In this document: positions 47,460-58,541 of the stretch, piece after piece
Layout: each line of letters begins with the position of its first letter
Position numbering within the stretch: the stretch's first letter is position 1
Origin: Ophiosphaerella korrae
Lineage: Eukaryota; Ascomycota; Dothideomycetes; Pleosporales; Phaeosphaeriaceae
DNA: 64,000 bases
Direction: 5' to 3'
Assembly (NCBI GenBank): GCA_028456385.1
Contig: JALNQF010000028.1
Coordinates: forward strand, 1-64,000
Program-made: the position numbers and the translations under genes
Notes under the pieces: generated by a model
What the model was told of the DNA's origin: nothing
The model's database searches: none
What the model saw: only the letters and a program-made list of their open reading frames with translations

Positions 47460-49329
47460 ATGCCAGCTCTTCCTCAGTTCGATTACATTTTTGCAATCGC
47501 GACTCTCTTTGCGTTCCTTGATGCGTGGAATATTGGTATGTTCAACTTCGTCCTCGCCAGTGCTTGGTGCTTTAACATCCATCAGCATGGCTAGCTCGAA
47601 CACCAACTGACTTGACTTAGGTGCCAATGATGTTGCCAACTCTTTTGCGACTTCAGTCGCCTCGCGCTCACTCACTCTCAAGCAAGCTATGTGCATCGCC
47701 TCCGTAATGGAGTTTGCTGGTGCCATGCTCGTCGGTTCTCGCGTTACGGACACCATCCGAACAAAGGTCATCTCAACCAAGCTCTTTGAATCTGACCCCT
47801 CAGTTCTTATGTTAGCAATGACTTGCGCTATTGTCGGCTCTGCTACCTATCTTACGATCGCTACACGCTTCACTATGCCCGTCTCAACCACCCACTCTAT
47901 CATGGGAGGTGTTATTGGTGTTGGTATTGCCTCCGCTGGTACTCAAGGTGTCAACTGGTCCTTCAAGGGTGTTTCGCAAGTGTTTGCTGCCTGGGGTATT
48001 GCTCCTGGTATCTCTGCCGTCTTCGGTGCCATCATTTTCCTAATCACCAAATATGGTGTCATGCGCCGCAGGAACCCAGTCAAGATGGCCTTCATCATGG
48101 TTCCACTCTACTGTGAGTAGAGACATTCCATACGACCTGAGTATGTTCACTAATTCAATGAGGTAGTCTTTCTCACATCCTTCCTGTTGGCTTTGCTCAT
48201 CGTCTGGAAGGGTGGGTCAGCCAAGATCAAGCTCACGGACGAACAATCCGTCGGTGTTGCCTTTGGTGTTGGAGGAGCTGTTGCAGTCATCATTGCAGCC
48301 TTTTTCATTCCTTTCCTACACAGGAAAATCATCAAGGAAGACTGGGGGCTGAAGAGCTGGGAAGTCATCAAGGGTCCCCTCCTACTCCGCCGCCCCGAAC
48401 CAACTCCCAGACCCGGGGGTATTGCAAGTATTAGGGACTTCTATGAGGGCCATCTCACCGCCGCAGAACTTGAGGCCAAGAGAGCCAACGAGGCCAACGC
48501 GATTCCCGACGATGTCGAAAAGGGCGGCAATACCTCTGTCAACCACAAAGGCGACGGCACCGACTCCGACATCACTCCTCTTCCATCTGTCGCTCCTAAC
48601 GTCGCTCGACCCAGCCAACAACTCTCCAACCCCAAGAAGACACCCCCTCCCGGTGCCTGGTACACGCCCGCCGTCGCTTGGTACTGGATGAAATACGCCG
48701 CCCTCCACGGCGTCGAGCAAGATGTCGTCGACCAACAAAAGCACCGCGACTTCCTCTCCGGTGACATCGAAAAGGTGCACGCGACAGGCGAGCACTTCGA
48801 TAACCGCGCCGAATACACCTACTCGTTCCTGCAGATCCTGACCGCGTCCACCACCTCCTTCGCCCATGGTGCCAACGACGTGTCCAACGCAATCGGGCCC
48901 TACACCACTATCTACTTCATCTGGTCAACCGCGAAGATCAGTACAAAGGTCCCCGTTCCGCTGTGGATTCTCGCCTTTGGCGGCGCCGCCATCGTTATTG
49001 GGCTATGGACATACGGGTACAACATCATGCGCGCGCTGGGCAACAAGATTACGCTGCACTCGCCTGCGCGTGGCTTCTCAATGGAACTAGGTGCGACTAT
49101 AACCATTATTATGGCGACAAAGTTAGCGCTACCGGTGTCGACAACGCAGTGCATTACTGGGGCCACGGTAGGCGTTGGGCTGTGCAATGGGACGTGGCGT
49201 ACGATTAATTGGCGCATGGTAGCGTGGATTTATTTTGGGTGGTTTATTACGCTGCCTTGTGCGGGAATTATTTCGGGGTGCTTGATGGGCATTGTGCTTA
49301 ATGCTCCGCGATGGGGTGGGGGTGTTTGA
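47460..49329 (+). CDS. pho-89: Sodium/phosphate symporter, PHO89/PHO-89 type (PiT family)
   Basis: Three exons, 47460-47535, 47621-48112 and 48167-49329, with 85- and 54-bp introns give 576 residues. The two inverted PiT repeats are clear, each with its signature GANDVxNxxxxSV/GP: GANDVANSFATSV near residue 26 and GANDVSNAIGPYTT near residue 410. VSTTHSIMGGVIGVGIA and VSTTQCITGATVGVG are the paired partner motifs. Around ten hydrophobic helices flank a long hydrophilic cytosolic loop of about residues 250-380. This is a high-affinity plasma-membrane Na+-coupled phosphate importer, induced in phosphate starvation and alkaline pH in Neurospora and yeast. The gene is intact. Confidence 0.94.
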
Positions 49330-49399
49330 GCGTTTGTAGAGTGGTAGTGACGGTGTAGAGGGATTGTTTTATTGTAGGGCAGTAGCTTGATAAGAGAGA

Positions 49400-49530
49400 A
49401 TTTACACTCGCTTTACTTATTATGTTTTATAATCTATTATAAATGACTCCTACTTAGCAAGCCAATAGATAATCTTATAACCTTATATATCTTATATATT
49501 ACTACTATAAAAAATATCTAAAATACTGCC
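49400..49530. repeat. A+T-rich RIP-like patch
   Basis: About 130 bp of TpA-rich DNA directly after the phosphate permease, like the patches at 12.2, 16.2 and 37.4 kb. Probably a small transposon relic. Confidence 0.4.
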
Positions 49531-49849
49531 ATAAGGCTACATTATGTGAAGTTCAGATTGCGTAGTAGAAATTTTGCAAGGAAACATACTCACGAGTGAT
49601 TTCAAGCATTCACTGAGGTTGTCCGGGATGACCTCGCTACAAAAGCTACTCGAGCCAGTTTCCGGAGATATGCTTTCAACTAGGCCGCAACTCCTAATGC
49701 CGCGGCTTTCAAGGCTTTATACTAAATATAGATGTACAAGCATCTACCGCTCTCGATTAAGTCCCAAAGCATCAAATTCTGAAATATACCATAATGGAAG
49801 CTGTTTACTCACACAAAAACTAATTATAGTAACTAGGACTTGAGACAAG

Positions 49850-50590
49850 AGCCACACGGCAACAGCCAAACAAATAGTCGGAGCGCCTTTTGTTGACGCA
49901 TTACAAGGAGCAAATATTTGGGAAGATGAGTGGGGATTTGTTCTCTACCGAGACTCATTAACAATGACGACGAATGGAACAAATGCAGCATTCCAGAACC
50001 TCATCAAAGCAAGCTCCGAAAGTCTAGCACCCTTCCACTCCAATTCGGGGGAGGTAATGACAGCGCAGCGTTTTTAGGAGTGCAGACCGGGGATAAGGCT
50101 ATGGATGACATATCACCAATATATATAACTACATGAGCAAGCCAGTGAAATGAAGACTATAAGGGGACCTCACAGTATAGACTGACTATTTTCGACAGAC
50201 ATTACCGCACTCTATGGCCGGATTTGCCCCGAGGCTTACAGCACTCAATTTGTCTTGTCGCAACGACGGATTTTGTTGAAGCTTTGAAAAACTTTAGCCC
50301 GTCAAGCAATGATGTAGGCCAAGCACCGCGGCTGAGATGTTATTTATACATCAAGTGTTTCTACGAGCCGATGGCTGTAGAAGAGAAGTGGGAACGGAGA
50401 AGAAAATCAACCCAGGTTCGGAAATGTTCAACGTAGCAACCGATGTCTTGATCGACGAAGCTGTTTCCAATTTCGCCTGGGCAAGCCGTGGATATGGATA
50501 CGATCAATCCACGCAATGGGACAAAGGTTTGGGTCGGCGCTGCAATAACGGAAGATGTACCTAGCGTGACTGAATAAGAGAGCGCTAAGT
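49850..50590 (+). pseudogene. Relic of an uncharacterised fungal protein family
   Basis: The frame fragments GANIWEDEWGFVLYRDSL, then LRVFDRHYRTLWPDLPRG-like sequence (read across a stop near 50134), ICLVATTDFVEAL, and a terminal ATDVLIDEAVSNFAWASRGYGYD before a stop at about 50563. This order is seen in a common Pezizomycotina family of hypothetical proteins. The pieces are in different frames with several stops and no start. Function is unknown. Confidence 0.5.
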
Positions 50591-51661
50591 TCAAAGGTCT
50601 TTGACCTAGCCTCAGACCATGTAGTAGGTAAGTATCTAGATTAAATTCGCGACGAGAGGGCGAACCAGGTAGTATCTTGCAAAAGCACCACCACCGACCC
50701 TAGTTTTCTATCGAGGCTCGTAAATATCCGGGAAAAATACATGCCAACAAGTGCATGCGTTAACGTCCAGTTCTGAGCCTAAATTTCAGCCTTGTCTATT
50801 TTCTCCTCTCACTACCTCGATCAGAGCTACCAAGGCTTCTGCTCCTTTACTGATCTGGCTTTATTCTAGCAAGTTTGGCTTGATTGAGCGGAGTCAGCCC
50901 TGATATTCGCCTCCGCTCCCCGTTCTGGGAGATATTCTATTGATTGCCGGTCAGCTCCTTCAGCTACCCAGTGTAAAGGCGTCTTATTTAAATACCCATG
51001 GTGTCCGTACGCGCCAGCCTAAACCGATGGACGAGCTGTCACGCACGGCATCAGGGGTAGGAGGACGCACAGGCCCAAGGGCCTATGCACGGAAACATAT
51101 ATATATATACAACACCTACCTTAACTGCGTACGAGAGACACAATCAAGAATGTTACTTATCCTTTCCTTACTTACCGTACGCTAGCGTATACCTTGCTTC
51201 CCTGCAAGCCTTTGCGGCAGATGAAGCTACATCAACACATGGCATAGTATCGTCCAATTATTGTTTCCGCTGCTTGGGTCAATTACATATTGTTAAATGC
51301 GTGCGGATGAGATGGGGGGGTTTTTTTTTTCCTGAATTCTTAGAGTGATGAGTTTTACATAAACAATCTGGTGCGCTCCTTAGCATTTCGTAACCTCTGC
51401 CGAAAAGCTTGGCTGGCCGAAGCAAGGAAATCGATGACCACAATAAAAAAAACTTTGTTTCTATTCTCTCTGCGACAAAACATGAGTCGTACCTCTATAC
51501 AATACGGCTACAAGCATGTGCGGCTCCTGATCTGCCTGGACAATCTCCCCAGCTCCGTCCAACTCAATGCCCTCGGCCCATACCCGTCTTGGGCCCTTCG
51601 ATGAAGTCAAGATCCTTGATTTTATTGAACTGATCCAGACCTTCTTCGATCTCTTCATCAT
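50591..51661. other. Intergenic region
   Basis: No supported gene. It contains a short TA microsatellite near 51090-51106 and a G7/T10 homopolymer junction near 51314-51331. Confidence 0.35.
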
Positions 51662-53980
51662 CTACACAAGTCTAGGTTCGCCCTCCATATCCAGGTCTTC
51701 TCCGTCATGGTCGTCAATGTCGTTTTTGTCCATACTTTGTACACGAGAAGCTCTTGATTGGTGTTTGCCTTGTGCTTCCAGCCGTGCTTCTTGCTTTGCT
51801 TTCTTGGCCCCAGAACGCTTCTTTCGGCTGATGGACTTTACTTCCCGAGAACCGTGCCCCATGCCGATTTCCATGCGGCGGTCAAGCAGAGCCATGTTCA
51901 ATTTCCACTCTCTGTCCGATATGCTGTCGGGGTAGTGTTGGAGTCTGTAGTATCGAAGCGCGGCTAAGTCTTGGGCAAGCCTAATCAACATTCGATCGTT
52001 TGAATTGCACTCGTTCCTTAAGTACACGACGTTCCAGCTTGCGGAAGGATTGAGTAGTCGGGTGAAGGTGTCCCTCATGTTTTTCAGATCAAGTATTATA
52101 TCCTTCAATCGTGTGCGTATAAAACCGACAGCGGTAAGGAAAGGCTCAGCAATGCCATAAGGCCGCTCTCTTTGCCATTTTATGGAAATGCTTTGTGCGA
52201 TGTCATGGTTGACTTTTCGCACCATTTGTCGTCGAGAAAGATCAAGCTCAAAGTTTCGTTGGTCGAAATTTGGCCCAGCCAGCTCTTTGATTCGGGCTCT
52301 AAACGACTTGAGTTCCAGTGCTTGAAACGTAGTCCTTGAGTAAATTTTGGACCAACTCTCCTGGTAGTGTTTGAAACGTCCCATGAAGAAGAGCGGATTG
52401 TGCGGAAGATGCGCAAGCGTAGTCTGGAGGTAACGCAAGTTCTCTACATCGAAATTAAATGCAAGTGAGTGCAGATCCATCTCTTCTAGTGCGGCTCTTG
52501 AATCGAGGCTGGAGTTCGGACGGGTTCTAAGAAGGAACAGTATAATCTGCAGATTCAACCCTAACTCAACGAAAGGGATCAGTCGTTGACTGACAGTCCA
52601 GTTAGCATGGTGAGTGGCTAGCATAAGCTTATCCACTTCTCGGGGTGCCCGAGAGGTCAGCTGCTCCTTCAACGACTCGTACTCTTTTTGTGTACGGGTA
52701 GCTTGTTCCACAATTGGTGATTCTTTATACCTCGCAAATTTATTTATTTCCCAGTCCCAGCTCTGCCATCTATCCCACGTAAAGAAACCTTGAGCGTTCG
52801 ACAAAAGTTTGGTCTCGCTGTATGCTCGTTCAGGCTGTGGAGGAGAGGGTGTGGTCGTGTCAAGTTGTCGGTAGGATGTTTCTCCTGAATGCATTTTGTC
52901 TAACAGCCTCTTGCCCAATTGCATATCCACCTCTGTAATACTATTCGGGTAGTAGTATAATCGAAAGTATTGTAACGCGGTTAGCTCATCAAATAACTGA
53001 CAAAGCTCATTAAAATTTCTAAGGGTTCCCTGGACACATCTTGTAGTTAGATCGATGAGCGAGGCATCGAGTGTTGTCATGTGCAGAAAGCGTTGCGTTT
53101 CCAGGAAACTGTCATAAATTATTCGGAACACGATTTGGGAGCAAAACGATAGGGGCTCTATAGCCCAACGTTGTGGCAACAGCTGGAAAGCGAAGTCGCC
53201 AGTGTGAAACGGCGAATAGCCATAAAATAAACGTGGAGTCTCCCCTGTCCCCGAGGCGTGCGATACTTGAAATGGAACCTTTGAAGCCTTTAAAACCGGT
53301 GAAGCCTCCTTCTTAGTCTTTTCTCCAATCATCTTTTTCAAAAACAAAGGGTTTTTGACGCGTAATTCTTTTGCGGCTGTACTGAAATATAAAGGATTGT
53401 AGCTTTCGTATGCCAAGACATGCCGTATCGACAATAAGCCATTTATCTCTGCCCCCAGTTTATTGAGCCCGAATTCGAATTCTTTGAGCACTTTAAATAG
53501 TGGCCTAGATATTTCATTGGGGGCAGTCTCCAATAGAAGCCGGATGAGTGAGCATTCACGATGCAGCTGGAAGAAGGGTTCCACACTGAGAAAAGCACGG
53601 CGTTTGGCGAAGTAGTCTTCTTGCCAAAACTCTTCCGAGCTTCTGGGTCTTAAATAGGTGGGAGGGCGTACTTTTACCAAAATCTGCGGTCTGCCCGATT
53701 TTGTCCAAAGGGGAATCATTTCACCATTATGGCGAAATCTACTGCCTGGGAGCGGCCATGGCATCCCGTTCCAATTGGACCAATCAATTGGCCGACGTAG
53801 GTCGATTAAACAATCCTTTGGAGTAAATATCGAGATCCATGCATACAGGGGCAATGGTCTGATTGACGGACGTCGGCGAGACTCAAGGAGTTTATAGTTG
53901 TACGAAGTCGGTTTTGGTCCTCTAGTCCTAGATCCTCGTGTGCTGGCGGCTGTGACAGCATTGAAGGCTTTTGGGCGCAT
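51662..53980 (-). CDS. Large uncharacterised protein, two related halves
   Basis: A single long frame from the ATG at 53980 gives 772 residues; the frame is open another 35 codons upstream without ATG. The N-terminus is Arg/Ser-rich and could target mitochondria or the nucleus. Most of the protein is predicted helical and rich in Leu, Phe, Arg and Tyr. A motif recurs: LTALQYFRLYYYPNSITEVDMQLGKRLLDKM around residue 390 and LAALRYYRLQHYPDSISDREWKLNMALLDRR around residue 690. So it may have arisen by internal duplication. The C-terminus is a Lys-rich stretch (SRKKRSGAKKAKQ) and an acidic end. I do not recognise a family with known function. Confidence 0.75.
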   Translation of the reverse strand: MRPKAFNAVTAASTRGSRTRGPKPTSYNYKLLESRRRPSIRPLPLYAWISIFTPKDCLIDLRRPIDWSNWNGMPWPLPGSRFRHNGEMIPLWTKSGRPQILVKVRPPTYLRPRSSEEFWQEDYFAKRRAFLSVEPFFQLHRECSLIRLLLETAPNEISRPLFKVLKEFEFGLNKLGAEINGLLSIRHVLAYESYNPLYFSTAAKELRVKNPLFLKKMIGEKTKKEASPVLKASKVPFQVSHASGTGETPRLFYGYSPFHTGDFAFQLLPQRWAIEPLSFCSQIVFRIIYDSFLETQRFLHMTTLDASLIDLTTRCVQGTLRNFNELCQLFDELTALQYFRLYYYPNSITEVDMQLGKRLLDKMHSGETSYRQLDTTTPSPPQPERAYSETKLLSNAQGFFTWDRWQSWDWEINKFARYKESPIVEQATRTQKEYESLKEQLTSRAPREVDKLMLATHHANWTVSQRLIPFVELGLNLQIILFLLRTRPNSSLDSRAALEEMDLHSLAFNFDVENLRYLQTTLAHLPHNPLFFMGRFKHYQESWSKIYSRTTFQALELKSFRARIKELAGPNFDQRNFELDLSRRQMVRKVNHDIAQSISIKWQRERPYGIAEPFLTAVGFIRTRLKDIILDLKNMRDTFTRLLNPSASWNVVYLRNECNSNDRMLIRLAQDLAALRYYRLQHYPDSISDREWKLNMALLDRRMEIGMGHGSREVKSISRKKRSGAKKAKQEARLEAQGKHQSRASRVQSMDKNDIDDHDGEDLDMEGEPRLV

Positions 53981-54543
53981 GGTGTTGACACGAGCTTTGA
54001 GAGATGGAAAAGTTGCATCGTAAGATAGAAGACACGTGAGGGGAGATTGTTGTAGGGAGAAGCACGGCACATGGTCTGTTGTCAAAAATCATTTAGTCAG
54101 GGTCCGCTACGTTATACGATTTTAGCTTAGCTTGATCCACTGATTCACGCGAGCGCGTGAGCCTCCACGACACTCCATATTGTATAACAAATAGCCGAGA
54201 AGGATTAGACGAGCTAGACCTGCTCATTCCACTTTAACTAATAAGATGTGGTCGAAGGACGTAAGTTAAACAACAAATTTCAAGCCACAAGTACGTTATT
54301 GTATCCATCGCTATCAAAAATGCATACTCAAGCAGCTAATCCAGAAAAAAGTGAACTTCTAGGTAAACAAGACACCACCAAAGCCAGCCCAAACCAACAT
54401 ATCTTCCAAAAATCCAGCCAACTAAAGAAAAAAGGCATCAAGCACCAAATACCAAACTCCACGCTATCAAATCCCAAATCCCCAATGCCAGATCCTAAAT
54501 CTACCCCTATATTCTAATCATCGTAATCGGTGCATGTAATGCT
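53981..54543. other. Intergenic region
   Basis: 5' flank of the large protein gene and 3' flank of the potassium transporter. An 89-codon plus frame is Lys/Pro/Ser-rich low complexity and is not called. Confidence 0.35.
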
Positions 54544-57221
54544 CTACGCCCTCTTCTCTCTCGCCACTGTCGGCCCATTACTGAACGCGCCCGAAAGAAT
54601 GCGCTTCAGCTGCTTGGGCTTGAATCGATCCGCTGCACTCTGATGGCCTGCATCACCCGACATGCTGCTCCTGCGACTCAACCCGGTGCCCGTGCGCTGC
54701 AGGGGATCCGGTGAAAGCGGACCATCAATATTGCTTCCACGGCGCGCGCGCCTGGTCGCGTCCTCATTCTCCTTTTGGTGGAGGGTTTCGGAGGGGAGGA
54801 GGATGGCACGGTCAAGGGCGTAGGGTAGGCCACGGTGGCGACCGCGGATCTGCATGGCGATGACGATGAGTTTAGAGAGGGTGTGGAATTGGCCGGAGAA
54901 GGAGGTATTCACGTTGGGAAAGCCGAGGGAGAGACCGACGGTGCCGTACGCGGAGACGATCTCGAAGAGGACTGAGAAGAGGCTGAAAGAGGGCTCGTTT
55001 GTGTTTTCGAGCCGGCGGCCTTCGATGATGGCGATGAGGAAGAAGCCGAGAAAGACGAACCAGAGGTCGAAGGAGAGTTGGCGGCGCAGATGGTGGGAGA
55101 GGTAGCTGGAGTTTTCGTCGTCGTCGTTGTCCGCCCAGACGCCCAGTGATTTCTCCTCGTATACGTTGGTTTGACGCATGGACATGGCGATGGGGAAGAT
55201 GGAGATGTACATCATGATCAGGTAGCTAACCTGGATAGCGGGATGTAGAGCAGCAATGTTGACGACAGCAAAGCCTGCAGTTCGCGTCGCAGCGGCCTGA
55301 AAGAGACCATCAAGGAAACGGAAGGCAGGTGGGAGGGCGGTAACGGTCTCATCGTTGAGGTCAAGTATGATGAAAAAGATGAGATCGATACCATTGAGAA
55401 GGATGAGGACCCAGAACAGCCACCAATTAGCTTTACTAGGGAAAAGAAGCGTAAAACAACGGCGGGGATGGTCAAGAAGAAATTTGAGTTCTTCCCACTT
55501 GCCACTTGTCTTAGGCATGCATCTAGAACACAGCCATATAACAAAGCGAAGCATGCATGGAAAGCCCGTGTTGCCGATGATGATGAGAAATATACCGAGA
55601 ATGAGCGGCAAGATGGCGAATTGAAAGGAGACCATGGAGTCCGGGGTAAGAGTAAAGCCAAGATCGTTGAACATGGACGCTGGAGTGAAGATGCCCCACC
55701 ACACAGCATTAACCCCAATTTTGTCAACCACGGTTCTGTAGGTAGGAGTAAACTTGATCCAAGGAGTTAGGATGACCATGCCGAGCAAGTGGAATCCAAC
55801 GAAGTAACAAGTCAGTATCACAGCAAGCATTTTGAGTGCTCGGTATTCAATGCCACCTAATTCCTCTCGTTGCTCCTCAGTTAAGTCGACGAAGTTGGAG
55901 TTACGACCAATAGTAGGCGTCCAGCTGAGATACGGCATAGCATCTTCATCTTCTTCTTTAGTCCTAGAGAGGAAGCTCCCTATGGTGCGTGATCTAGATC
56001 GAGAGCGCAGGCCCCCAGACCCAGTAAGGGTATTTGTTTCGTCGACTGTCCTTTCCCTGTTATACACTGAAGCACCTGTCGTCGGGCGTTGCCGCTGGGG
56101 AACATCGATGGTGATGTGGTACTTGATAGGATGGTCATCGCCATTGATGGTCCCAGGGGGAACTGAATTGGATCGGTTTCGCTTCGGGTGAGACTCTTCA
56201 GATATCCGGCTTGTTATCTTGTTCAAGCTATTATCGCCTTCTTGAACTTCCTCCGGCTCTAGGCCCAACTCGTAATCTCGTGGCCCTGGAATACGCAAGG
56301 TTCCCTTCTGTTTGTGATCTCGCTGCTTCTCGACGAAAGCAATGCTTTGCTCGCGATTCTTCTCAGGAAACCGCTCGGTGATGGGTGATTCGACAGAGTC
56401 ACGCAATCGCTGCCGCCCCTTCTCTCGAGGCGAATTTACATCATCCGCCCACACAACGTTGGAAGTGACTTGGTGTAATGGAGTCATGGGCCTCTCGAGA
56501 GGATCCACCTCGGCGTCGTCGACTGCCTTGTTTTTGTGGATGCCATTGCCCATACCTTTAGTGAAAGCATGCTCGTCCTTGATTTTGTCGCCCTCTGCTA
56601 GTCCATTGACACCCCTCATGACCCGAATTGGTCGGCTGCCAACGCCACGCTCTTCCTGGCCCAGATCCTGACCCCCATCCCGCCTAGCGTCACTCCTCGC
56701 TCTCGATATCGTGCGAGTATGACGAGCGCTGCGGGACTCGATGACAACGTTTTGGAAGCGCTTCTCAAACCAGTAGAGGCGAATGAAGACGACGGCGCTG
56801 TTGATAAAGATGGGCGTGCACATGCAAGCGGACAACAGCATCCACACCTGCGCATGAAGCGGCAGCAGATTGACATCGACACTGAAATGCTCATCAGCCG
56901 CATCCCCTCAGGTAGACGCTCCAACTCACGTATTCAACCCACTCTGCGTCGCACACCCGCTAGCAAAAAACAGGGCATCAATGTAGCGCAGGTTGCTATT
57001 ACTGAACATAACAATCGAGCCCAGAATGGTATGGAAGCAAATATACGTATCTGTCCGGCAAATTAGCCCCATCACACACACACACGCACACGTACAACAT
57101 CGAACCAGTAGCACTTACAATGAAGAGTAATGAAATTAACGTTGGGCTTCCACGCCCCCTTCTTCTTGGGCAAGCGCGCGCGGCACCACGCCAGAGCCGA
57201 AATCCACGGTCCAAACACCAT
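54544..57221 (-). CDS. trk1: TRK-type potassium transporter
   Basis: Three exons, 57221-57119, 57050-56930 and 56881-54544, with 68- and 48-bp introns give 853 residues. The fold is that of fungal TRK1/TRK2 (SKT superfamily): N-terminal MPM unit with YICFHTILGSIVMF and FFASGCATQSGLNT (first selectivity P-loop). A very long hydrophilic, Ser/Arg-rich cytosolic loop follows, about residues 130-430. The remaining MPM units include FTPASMFNDLGFTLTPDSM, ATRTAGFAVVNIAAL and SAYGTVGLSLGFP (pore loops 2-4 with the conserved Gly). A C-terminal basic tail completes it. It imports K+ at the plasma membrane. The short CA repeat lies in intron 1. The symbol is by family; the paralogue number is not certain. 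Confidence 0.92.
57070..57092. repeat. CA microsatellite in TRK intron 1
   Basis: About nine CA dinucleotides, one interrupted by G, inside the first intron of the potassium transporter gene. Confidence 0.6.
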
Positions 57222-58541
57222 ATTTCACAGGTATAGGTATCGTTTGAGATAGAGGAGAGAAGCGACAGCGCACCAAGATATGGAAGGGGCGGGACGATCA
57301 GCGCTGCCGCGTGGAGCAGGACAACAACGGGTATTCAGCTGGGCCAGGGTGTCAGGAATCTAACGGACCGATCCGAAGGAGCGCGACATGAAGATAGCAC
57401 GTCTCATCAGCGCGATCATTTCGGGAGGAGGAGGAGCGAGGGGGGTGAAAGTCCAAGTGTTGGCGCAAAGGAGGGAGTGGAGAAAAATAGGGATGGCGCT
57501 GGGTTGGGACGGGTGTGAAGGGGCGGGCAGCGTGCGCCGGCCATGTGTCGTTGTTCGATGACGCCAAGGTCTGGCCCAGCCCATGGGCCCACCCCCGGCT
57601 CTTAGTTGTTGTTTTTTTTTTTTTTTTTTTTTTTTGAGAATGGGTGTTGTTGCTGAGCGATTCCCGGGTTGCGCACCCCCTGTTTCAGCCAGTCCGGCCG
57701 CCTGGGTCGACACAAACAAGCATTCAGTCGTGAAACGAGGGTGCACGGTTCGCGCGAAAACGGCTGGCCTGGCTCCTGGCTCGCTTTATCCTATGGTACC
57801 ATGTCATGTACCTGCTATTATCGTGCTGCGCCTCCTGACGAAGACTACGTCTCGGAATTGATCTGAGCATCGTGCTACATGGTAGCAAGTCGGCATCTTG
57901 GCCAGCAGATTATCTGCGTATATCGGCCATGCGTATGCCGGCTCCCTCGGACCCCTTACATGCAGTGCTGGCAACCCTCCCCTGGCTACACACACCGCCC
58001 TTCTCCAAAAACAATCAGCCGCGATAAACCAAGATGGGAATCATTGCTGCCCGTTTTTTGTCTTATCAGTGGTTGTGCTTTATCAAATCTGGTACTTTAG
58101 CAAGGGTCGATGTATCCAACAAATGTACAAGCACGGCAACACCAGTTTTGATACTGAACATGCCATAAAGCTTTCTCGGGAATTAGTTTCTTACTCCTTC
58201 AGCTTTGTGATTGTTAGTATATTATCTTCTCTATGCCAATTTGGTAGATGAACACACACATGATACCTCCTTCACTCTAAACCCTACCCTCCCAAGCCAA
58301 ATCCTTCTCACCAAGCTTCCTACCCCCACATAAAAAATGCTTACCCAACCACACTCCACAAAACACCAAAAACACCATCACTTATTAACCAAACTCATGA
58401 CATGACACCTATCATTCCCAAAAACTACGCTACACTACAATACATCGTACGCATTCACCCATCCACCCATCCACCCAGCAAACCAAAGAATACCCCCCAC
58501 ATCGCACCGCAATTTGAAAAATCCACATCCCGCCCTCACGC
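57222..58541. other. Intergenic region, TRK promoter
   Basis: Contains the 24-T run (57612-57635) and C+T-rich stretches typical of fungal promoters. The right part is C/A-rich and is the 3' flank of the glycogen synthase gene. No supported gene. Confidence 0.4.
57612..57635. repeat. Poly(T) tract of 24
   Basis: An uninterrupted run of 24 T about 390 bp upstream of the potassium transporter ATG. Long dA:dT tracts exclude nucleosomes and are common in fungal promoters; it could also mark a retroposed tail. Confidence 0.8.

Noticed and set aside
57214..57216. ATG at 57214 or the frame upstream as the potassium transporter start
   Set aside because: It is in another frame; the ATG at 57221 is followed by a frame that splices correctly to the TRK core.
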